Assembly: GCA_038247245.1 (NCBI GenBank)
Contig: JBBRVE010000053.1
Location: forward strand, 1-20,671
DNA: 20,671 nucleotides
Direction: 5' to 3'
Origin: JAPWJZ01 sp038247245
GTDB taxonomy: Bacteria > Pseudomonadota > Alphaproteobacteria > Micavibrionales > UBA2020
Below the pieces are notes generated by a model. That model saw only the letters and a program-made list of their open reading frames with translations, was not told the origin of the DNA and ran no database searches. The position numbers were made by a program, and so were the translations under genes. This document shows positions 15,341 to 20,671 of the stretch, piece after piece (the first letter of the stretch is position 1; every line of letters starts with the position of its first letter).

Positions 15341-15730
15341 GTGGCTGCTCCAAAATGAATGCGGTCAAACGGCGCCCCGGAGGGTGTCGTGATATTCAGG
15401 TATTTTGGAGGTTTGCCCGTTTAAGCCACGAGGAAGGCTCCAGCCGCTGTCAGCGGCTGATACGTCGGTCGCGGGCCTGCGCACCGCAAATAGCGGAAGA
15501 GTAGGCGTGGGCCAGATTATGAGCTGTTGCGATAATCATGATGGAGATACTGTATAACGATTCGTTTTCAGATTATATAATTATTTTCCATGTGTCATTT
15601 TTATCCATATTTATCAGTAGTTTCGTCTTTTACTGGATTTTGCCCCCTGCACATTGCATAGTGAGTTCCAGCGCGGGTGCCTCGGGCGGGTATCAGGCGA
15701 TTTAGCAAAGTTTTTCCCGGAGATTTAGTA
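15341..15730. other. 390-base intergenic region with a hairpin and an AT-rich core
   Basis: Divergent gap between the GNAT gene and the exported-protein gene; no credible ORF. It holds a perfect hairpin CAGCCGCT-GTC-AGCGGCTG (15441-15459) without a U-run, and an AT-rich stretch about 15525-15620 in otherwise GC-rich DNA. That stretch contains the dyad AACGA-T-TCGTT (15556-15566) and a perfect TATAAT (15576-15581) lacking a good -35 at 16-18 bases. It could carry the promoters of both genes, with a 5' UTR of about 140 bases for the rightward gene, or a small RNA gene. Confidence 0.4.
15441..15459. repeat. Short perfect hairpin (8-bp arms, 3-base loop)
   Basis: CAGCCGCT and AGCGGCTG pair around GTC. 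No T-run on either side, so not an intrinsic terminator; it has the look of a dispersed palindromic unit or an RNA structure in the GNAT 5' leader. Only one copy is seen in this window. Confidence 0.5.
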
Positions 15731-16429
15731 ATGAAAAAATACGTCCTCTTGACCGCGCTGGCGATCGTGATCGCTGCGCCGGCTTACGCGCAGACTTCCA
15801 ATGAAACCGCCGTAAAACGCACCATGACCGCCGTTGAAAAAGCGGCAGTGGAACAGGGCTTCTCGCCCGCAGGTCCCGGCGCGATGAACAACGATGCAGG
15901 CCTGTCGCCCGCACCTGAATTCGATGCAGCACCCGCTGCGCCGGTCGTGCAAAAAATCTACAGCAACACCGATACCGGCGTCAGCGCCGATATGGCACCG
16001 ACCGCAACGCCTGCGCTGTCGCCTGATGTGATGCCTGCGGGCGCAGCGGCTGCGCCCTCCGGCAACCGCCCCAGCCTGGTCACCACCGGCGAGAACGGCC
16101 TGCCCAAGGGCCTCGTCATGAACGGCCCCGGCACCGCGGAATACAAACGTAAACACCGCGCCAAGAAAAAGAAAAAAGCGGCAATGGAACAGGCAGCACC
16201 GATGGCGGCCGAAGAACCCGTTGCTTCGCCTGAAGTGAAGCCGGAAGCGGCACCGTATGTTGCGCCCGTTGCTGAACCCGTGATGGAAGCACCGCCCGCA
16301 ATGCCCGAATCCACGCCCGCACCGCTCGCGGCGCCCGTGACACCGGAACCCGCTCCTGCCGAACTGCAGCCCTCGCCGGGTCCCGACCCGTTGGCAGCAC
16401 CTGCGGATCCCTTCGCGCCCCAACAGTAA
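15731..16429 (+). CDS. Exported Pro/Ala-rich low-complexity protein
   Basis: 232 residues from the ATG at 15731, which has GGAG 8 bases upstream; an in-frame start 18 codons earlier has no site and would bury the signal. A clear Sec signal (MKK, hydrophobic core, AYA|Q cleavage after residue 20) sends it to the periplasm or outside. The mature part has a short possibly folded start (about 21-60), then Ala/Pro/Met-rich sequence, a strongly basic patch about 137-152 (KRKHRAKKKKK), and a C-terminal tail made of PAP/EP/APV units. Such Pro-rich tails span periplasm or contact peptidoglycan, as in TonB-like linkers, but no domain is recognised. Terminated by a perfect hairpin downstream, so transcribed alone. 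Confidence 0.75.
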   Translation: MKKYVLLTALAIVIAAPAYAQTSNETAVKRTMTAVEKAAVEQGFSPAGPGAMNNDAGLSPAPEFDAAPAAPVVQKIYSNTDTGVSADMAPTATPALSPDVMPAGAAAAPSGNRPSLVTTGENGLPKGLVMNGPGTAEYKRKHRAKKKKKAAMEQAAPMAAEEPVASPEVKPEAAPYVAPVAEPVMEAPPAMPESTPAPLAAPVTPEPAPAELQPSPGPDPLAAPADPFAPQQ

Positions 16430-16450
16430 GCGCGGACTGACAAAACAAGG

Positions 16451-16477
16451 AAAAAGCCCGCGCAAGCGGGCTTTTTT
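16451..16477 (+). terminator. Intrinsic terminator, A-run/hairpin/T-run (potentially bidirectional)
   Basis: AAAAAGCCCGC (16451-16461) pairs with GCGGGCTTTTT around the tetraloop GCAA (16462-16465) and is followed by a T-run to 16477. It stands 21 bases after the stop of the Pro/Ala-rich protein gene. The A-run on the left makes it usable from either strand. Confidence 0.92.
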
Positions 16478-16558
16478 CATGCGCGACTGTACGCGGATAC
16501 CGCAGGGAAGGGGATTTTTAAGCCCTTTGGGGTATGATGTCTCATGGAGTGTTCCCGC

Positions 16559-17161
16559 ATGAACAAATACACGCTAATCGCCATCCTTGCCCTTGTAACC
16601 GCTGCGCCGACGATATCTTTCGCGCAGGAGGATTATGCGGATACCGAACCGGCAGATGTGACCGATACCCCCGCCGCGCAAAACTGGCGGCAGAAATGGG
16701 CGCAGGAAAAAGGCGCGATTGACGAGGCAGCGCGCGCGCAATACGAAGCGTTGTCACCGGCACGCAAACAGGCGATCACCGACCGCATGAAACTGGGCCT
16801 GAAACGCCAGCAGGAAAAGGCCGGACAAACCGGCGAAGCGCAGGGCAGGAAAATCAGCGATAACGCACACGAGATGGCAAAGGATGCGTCACGCGAGTTC
16901 GAGGAATGGAAGCGCGGCGACGGCGCGAAGACGACCAAATACGCCGGCAAGGCGAAGGAGGCGATGGAGCAGCTGCAGGCCACGCAAGGCAGCGACGCCT
17001 ATCACAACCGCCAGAAAATGAACGACTTCAAATACCACCATGTGGACGAGGCGCATCAGGTGCAGCGCGCCTATCACGATTACGCCCGCGACCACCCCGG
17101 CGTCGATGCCGCAGCCGACAGCGCGAAGGACTGGTGGGCGAAGCGCAAACAGGCGCAGTAA
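16559..17161 (+). CDS. Exported helical, charged protein of unknown function
   Basis: 200 residues from the ATG at 16559, where the signal peptide begins cleanly and GGAG lies 10 bases upstream; the ATG five codons earlier (16544) is less suitable. Sec signal MNKYTLIAILALVTAAPTIS with cleavage after SFA (residue 22). The mature protein is rich in Lys, Ala, Glu and Gln and almost wholly helical by composition, ending HPGVDAAADSAKDWWAKRKQ. No family recognised. TATGAT at 16532-16537 may be its -10 box, but no -35 fits. It follows a terminator, so it is probably its own unit, and its stop directly abuts the stop of convergent recX. Confidence 0.75.
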   Translation: MNKYTLIAILALVTAAPTISFAQEDYADTEPADVTDTPAAQNWRQKWAQEKGAIDEAARAQYEALSPARKQAITDRMKLGLKRQQEKAGQTGEAQGRKISDNAHEMAKDASREFEEWKRGDGAKTTKYAGKAKEAMEQLQATQGSDAYHNRQKMNDFKYHHVDEAHQVQRAYHDYARDHPGVDAAADSAKDWWAKRKQAQ

Positions 17162-17689
17162 TTACGCTTCGTCTTCGCCGGAATATTCCAGCGCGGCGCG
17201 TGCGATTTCAAAGCTGAATCCTGCGCGGCCCAGCACGGCCATTTCTTTCTGGCGGTCTTTGGGCTCGGTCGCCTTGCCCAGTTTCTTGCGCTTCACCAGT
17301 TTCAGCGCGGCCTGCAATTCCGTTTCTTCATCGTCATGGCCCTCCAGCGCGTCCGTAACCGCGCCCTTTGGCAATCCCTTGGCGGAGAGTTTTGCCATGA
17401 TCGCGTTTTTTGACCGCCCCTGCCGGCGCAGCGAGGTCACGCGCGCCTCCGCAAAGCCCTTGTCGTTCAGCAGACCGCTTGCCACATAGCGCGTCACAAG
17501 GTCGTCGACCAGCGGATAGAACTTCTCGGGGTCGTCCTTGTGGAAATGGCAGGAACGCATGATTTTGCGCCGCATCACGCGCCGGAAATTCTCGGCGCTG
17601 GTCGCATAACGCTGCAAATAGTACAGGGCGGCATTTTCCAAATACTGTTTGGTGATCTTGCGGGGCTGTTTTTGCTTTTTGGCGGTCAC
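17162..17689 (-). CDS. recX: Regulatory protein RecX
   Basis: 175 residues with a GTG start at 17689. The RecX signature is visible: LENAALYYLQRYATSAENFRRVMRRKI near the N-terminus, then VDDLVTRYVASGLLNDKGFAEARVTSLRRQGRSKNAI in the middle, i.e. the helical repeats of the family with the diagnostic LNDxxFAxxxVxxxRxxGxS pattern. RecX binds RecA filaments in the cytoplasm and limits their extension and strand exchange. recA is not next to it here, unlike in many enterobacteria. The gene diverges from hslO across only 47 bases, so the two promoters must overlap or lie inside the opposite gene. Its stop touches that of the exported-protein gene with no gap. Confidence 0.9.
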   Translation of the reverse strand: MTAKKQKQPRKITKQYLENAALYYLQRYATSAENFRRVMRRKIMRSCHFHKDDPEKFYPLVDDLVTRYVASGLLNDKGFAEARVTSLRRQGRSKNAIMAKLSAKGLPKGAVTDALEGHDDEETELQAALKLVKRKKLGKATEPKDRQKEMAVLGRAGFSFEIARAALEYSGEDEA

Positions 17690-17736
17690 GGCTTACTTTA
17701 TGCTATGTTGTGAAGGCGTTAAAGCGGAAGGGTGCT

Positions 17737-18696
17737 ATGGCTATTCGTATCAAAAAAGACGGCTCGGTACAATCGGGGTTGGTGGACGATAACATCGTCC
17801 AGCCTTTCCGCCTCGAAAAATCGAACGTGCGCGGCCGCATGGTGCGCATGGGTGACGTGCTGAAGCAGATCATGCAACAGCATGATTACCCCGCACCCGT
17901 ATCGGCGCTGTTGTCCGAAGTCGTGACCGTCTGCCTGCTGCTCAGCGGCATGATGAAATACGAAGGCGTGTTCACGCTCCAGATCAAGGGAGACGGGCCC
18001 ATCCGTATGCTGGTCGCCGATGTCACCAGCAAGGGCGAAGTGCGCGCCTATGCCGGTTTCGATGAAGCGGCTGTCAAGAAAGCCGCCAAGCGCAAGCAGG
18101 ACCCCGTTAACCACCATTACCACCTGATCGGCAAGAAGGGCTATATGGCCTTCACCGTCGATCAGGGCGGCAGCGCGAATGACCGTTATCAGGGGATTGT
18201 CGAGCTGAAGGGCACGTCAATCACCGAGGCCGTACAGCATTACTTTACCCAGTCCGAGCAGATCAAGACATCGTTCAAGATCGCCGTGCATCCGCAGGAT
18301 TCACAATGGCGCACGGGCGCGATCATGATTCAGCAGTTGCCGGACGAGGAAGCCAGCAAGGGAGTCGAAAACCCGCTGGAGGACTGGACGCGCGCGGCCA
18401 TGCTGCTGTCCACATGCTCCGACGGCGAAATGCTGTCGCCGGTGCTGGCGACATCCGATGTGCTGTACCGCCTGTTCCACGAGGACGGCGTGCGGATTTA
18501 TTCGCCCACGCATGTGCGCTTCAAATGCCGCTGCTCCGCCGAAAAGGTGGAAAATATCCTGCGCACCATCCCCCGCGCCGAACTGGAGGAGGAGTGCGAA
18601 AAGAACGGCAAGGTGTCGATCAAATGCGAATTCTGTTCTGAAGAGTATGTGTACAAAGAAAACCAGTTGGATGAAGTGTACGGAGAGAAAGAATGA
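17737..18696 (+). CDS. hslO: Redox-regulated chaperonin Hsp33
   Basis: 319 residues from the ATG at 17737, preceded by GGAAGGG; a GTG nine codons upstream (17710) has no site. Hsp33 features: N-terminal domain with FRLEKSNVRGRMVRMG and the GPIRMLVADV and GYMAFTVDQG strands, a helical linker, and the C-terminal zinc centre with CRC at 264-266 and CEFC at 297-300. The four cysteines hold zinc in the reduced, inactive form; oxidative stress with unfolding forms disulfides and turns on holdase activity in the cytoplasm. The length is slightly above the usual 290-300. The next gene, a lipoprotein, starts inside its stop codon (ATGA at 18693-18696), so the two are translationally coupled. Confidence 0.95.
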   Translation: MAIRIKKDGSVQSGLVDDNIVQPFRLEKSNVRGRMVRMGDVLKQIMQQHDYPAPVSALLSEVVTVCLLLSGMMKYEGVFTLQIKGDGPIRMLVADVTSKGEVRAYAGFDEAAVKKAAKRKQDPVNHHYHLIGKKGYMAFTVDQGGSANDRYQGIVELKGTSITEAVQHYFTQSEQIKTSFKIAVHPQDSQWRTGAIMIQQLPDEEASKGVENPLEDWTRAAMLLSTCSDGEMLSPVLATSDVLYRLFHEDGVRIYSPTHVRFKCRCSAEKVENILRTIPRAELEEECEKNGKVSIKCEFCSEEYVYKENQLDEVYGEKE

Positions 18697-19274
18697 AAAT
18701 GAAATTCCTTGCGATGCTCGCCGCCGTGCTGCTGCTGGCCGCCTGCGAGGGCGCGCCGCCGGTGACGGAAACGCCCGGCCTTTCCTTTGACACGCTGCCG
18801 CAGATCAGCATGAACGTGGCGCGTATTGAAATCGTCGATGCTTACCAGCCGCCCATGAAGGCGCCCAACGTCGATCATTTGTTCAAGCTATCGCCGCGTC
18901 AGGTGGCACATAGTGTGCTGGAAAGACAGCTGGTCGCCAATGGCTCGATCAACACGCTGCGCGTAACGATCGAGGACGCGTCGGTCGTGAAAAAAGACCT
19001 GCCGTTATCGCAGGGCATCACGGGATTTTTCTCGAATGAAGAATCCGAAGGCTATACAGCCCGCGTGCACCTGAAATTCGACCTGCTGGCCGAAGACAGC
19101 CCCGGCCATGTGCTGGCAGACGCCTTCGTAACATCGGAGCGCAGCCAGACCCTGCTGGAAGACTCATCCCCCGCCGACCGCGACATGATGTATTTCACCT
19201 TCGACGAAAACATCATGAAAGATTTGCGTCAGGGCATCGAAGGCACGGTAAGACGGACATTTGGGTGGAAGTGA
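18693..19274 (+). CDS. Lipoprotein of unknown function coupled to hslO
   Basis: 193 residues. Basic start, hydrophobic core and lipobox LAAC with C18 as the lipidated cysteine; E at +2 rather than D makes outer-membrane sorting likely. The mature part has alternating strands and polar loops (SFDTLPQISMNVARIEIVDAY at its start) and ends RRTFGWK. It lacks a family I can name, though small lipoproteins next to hslO occur in alphaproteobacteria as far as I recall. Start overlaps the hslO stop as ATGA, so its level should follow Hsp33. An internal ATG two codons in is an equivalent start. Confidence 0.85.
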   Translation: MKMKFLAMLAAVLLLAACEGAPPVTETPGLSFDTLPQISMNVARIEIVDAYQPPMKAPNVDHLFKLSPRQVAHSVLERQLVANGSINTLRVTIEDASVVKKDLPLSQGITGFFSNEESEGYTARVHLKFDLLAEDSPGHVLADAFVTSERSQTLLEDSSPADRDMMYFTFDENIMKDLRQGIEGTVRRTFGWK

Positions 19275-19290
19275 GCTACAGGAGTTGATT

Positions 19291-19667
19291 TTGGATACAA
19301 AGAAGAATTCTGATATTTTGGAACTACTAAAAAAAATCTGCCTAATCCGGACTTCTACATTGTAGTTCTAGCTCAATTTTTTATACCTGTTTTTGTGCTT
19401 TTAAATACGCCATCTATCTACCGGTTTCTAGAACGGATCGGCCGAGACGACATTGTTGTGTTAAATAAAGAATTTAATCTTTTGATGATCTCGGCGGGCG
19501 TCTTTGCGTTGATTAACATTGCATTTTTGATAAGTCATTTTTTTATAAAAGGTTACATAACGCCAATCTTCAAAAACAAAATCTATTTATACTGGATTGT
19601 AGTGGCTAACTTGGGCTTAGCTTGCGTGTTTCTGCACTGCACCTTTAAGCCTATATACGGAACCTAA
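19291..19667 (+). pseudogene. Small three-helix membrane protein, reading frame broken at an A8 run (or -1 programmed frameshift)
   Basis: AGGAG with a 6-base gap precedes TTG at 19291, opening a 24-codon frame (MDTKKNSDILELLKK...) that stops at TAG 19363. The -1 frame, open from 19314, carries NLPNPDFYIVVLAQFF and continues to TAA 19665-19667. The frames meet at A_AAA_AAA (19329-19335) within eight A (19329-19336), so a -1 slip would give about 125 residues with three membrane segments: around FYIVVLAQFFIPVFVLL, LLMISAGVFALINIAFLI and IYLYWIVVANLGLACVFL. A GTG at 19395 could start a shorter form but has no ribosome site and loses the first helix. Explanations are a homopolymer sequencing error, a real mutation or programmed slippage. 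More AT-rich than its neighbours; no family recognised. It ends 6 bases before the convergent trkH stop. Confidence 0.55.
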
Positions 19668-19673
19668 ATTTAT

Positions 19674-20671
19674 TTAACCCTTCCAGAACCGCGGCATCAG
19701 CACCACCAACAGCGTCAGGAATTCGATCCGGCCGAACAGCATCGCGAACGACATGACCCAGATAGATGACTGGGGCAGGTTGGCGAAGTTGCCGGAGGGG
19801 CCGATGAGGTCGCCCGTGCCGACGCCGGTGTTGGAGATGGCGGAGATTGCGCCAGAGAATGCGGTTTCGAAATCGAGGCCGGTCAGCTGCAGCGATACGC
19901 CGATAATCAGCCACGACATGATGAAGATGAAGAAGAATCCCGCAACGGCGGACTGCACCGACGGCTCCACCAGCTTGCCGTTATAGCGCACCTGAAACAC
20001 GCCATGCGGGGTAATCAGTTTCGAGAGTTGCTGGCGCAGCATCAGGAACAAAATCTGCAAACGGAAAATCTTGATGCCGCCCGCGGTCGAGCCGGAGCAG
20101 CTGCCCATGAAGATGGAGATAAAGGCGATGCCGACCGCGAAGTGCCCCCAGTCGCTATGGTCGCCGTTCACGAAACCGGTCGTGGTGATATAGGAAACGG
20201 TCAGGAACAGCGCGTTCCGGAAAGCCTCGATGCCGTGCATTTTATCCGTATGCATCAGCCACCATGTGCAGGTGACGGTCATGATGCCGATGATGGTGAA
20301 GAAGGTACGCACCTGGCTGTCCTGCCAGATCGCGCCACGGTCGCCGCGCAGGAAGCGCAGGTACAACACGAAGGGGATGCCGCCCAAAATCATGAAAGTG
20401 ACCAGGATCAGCTCGATGATCGGGCTGTTGAACCAGGCAATCGCCGTGTCATGCGTCGAAATACCGCCCGTCGAAATTGCGGCCATGGCATGGCAGATGG
20501 CGTCAAACGGCGACATGCCCGCCGCATACAGGAAAGTCCCGCACAGGGTGGTCAGCGCCGCGTAAATCAGGACAAGGAACGCCGCCATTTGCGATGCCGA
20601 TGGCATCACCTTTTCGATCTGGAAGCTCTGGGTCTTGAAAATCTGCATCCCCGAAATCTGCAGCAGCGGGA
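19674..20671 (-). CDS. trkH: TrkH-type potassium uptake transmembrane subunit (N-terminal part outside window)
   Basis: The frame is open past the right edge, where PLLQISGMQIFKTQS precedes the part shown, so the ATG at 20648 is internal. About 332 residues are present, the C-terminal two-thirds of a protein normally about 480. Filter-like loops of the TrkH/KtrB family are visible: AAISTGGIST, SYITTTGFVNGD, and SAISNTGVGTGD, plus GSCSGSTAGGIKIFR, the conserved segment before the gating region. These form a potassium pore in the inner membrane, controlled by cytoplasmic TrkA, which is not in the window. Stop at 19674-19676, 6 bases from the stop of the convergent gene. Confidence 0.92.
   Translation of the reverse strand, partial: PLLQISGMQIFKTQSFQIEKVMPSASQMAAFLVLIYAALTTLCGTFLYAAGMSPFDAICHAMAAISTGGISTHDTAIAWFNSPIIELILVTFMILGGIPFVLYLRFLRGDRGAIWQDSQVRTFFTIIGIMTVTCTWWLMHTDKMHGIEAFRNALFLTVSYITTTGFVNGDHSDWGHFAVGIAFISIFMGSCSGSTAGGIKIFRLQILFLMLRQQLSKLITPHGVFQVRYNGKLVEPSVQSAVAGFFFIFIMSWLIIGVSLQLTGLDFETAFSGAISAISNTGVGTGDLIGPSGNFANLPQSSIWVMSFAMLFGRIEFLTLLVVLMPRFWKG

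Noticed and set aside
15441..15459. Hairpin as an intrinsic terminator
   Set aside because: No T-run on either strand and no gene ends near it.
19329..19336. A_AAA_AAA as the frameshift signal of an insertion sequence
   Set aside because: No transposase motifs or terminal inverted repeats surround it; the product is a small membrane protein.
1434..20671. Functional link between the Kir-like protein and TrkH as one potassium system
   Set aside because: They lie about 17 kb apart in different transcription units and the Kir-like filter is not canonical, so nothing in the sequence links them.

Overview
The window reads as chromosomal DNA of a Gram-negative alphaproteobacterium-like organism. 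The support is the GC-rich coding DNA with C/G-ending codons, a RecX and an Hsp33 of the expected type, exported proteins with signal peptides, a lipobox lipoprotein, a TrkH potassium transporter subunit and a one-chain ABC exporter. The exact lineage cannot be fixed from sequence alone. I see no rRNA, tRNA, CRISPR array, transposase or phage gene. Both ends cut through genes: an unknown C-terminus at the left and trkH at the right.

Left part (1-9001). A compact minus-strand operon (2276 down to 196) encodes an inward-rectifier (Kir)-like channel protein whose selectivity filter is not the canonical TVGYG, a small two-helix membrane protein, and a membrane-anchored CxxC protein of unknown function. 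Divergent from it, across a 281-base AT-rich region with two neighbouring 17-base inverted repeats, lies a plus-strand three-gene cassette. It holds a 1123-residue protein (HEIGH metallopeptidase-like domain, acidic linker, C-terminal VWA domain with a complete MIDAS), a 900-residue AAA+ ATPase with a long unassigned C-terminus, and a 104-residue protein of unknown function. The AAA+/VWA pairing is the logic of MoxR-VWA, CobS-CobT, NorQ-NorD and RavA-ViaA systems, but the sizes, the extra domains and the missing client do not fit a named one. This is the best candidate for an undescribed system.

Middle part (9002-15730). A 342-base leader with several inverted repeats and a tiny ORF precedes an ABC exporter of the MsbA type, which ends at a strong terminator. 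Then come a polytopic membrane protein, a small HEQQH-containing exported protein, and on the minus strand an anchored protein of unknown function, a zinc-dependent aspartoacylase/succinylglutamate desuccinylase-like enzyme and a GNAT acetyltransferase. A 390-base intergenic region with an AT-rich core follows.

Right part (15731-20671). Two unrelated exported proteins with similar signal peptides are followed by recX (minus), hslO (Hsp33, plus) translationally coupled to a lipoprotein gene, a small membrane-protein gene split by a -1 frame change at a run of eight A, and the C-terminal part of trkH on the minus strand. Four convergent gene junctions in the window are packed to within 6 bases or overlap, with no room for a terminator.
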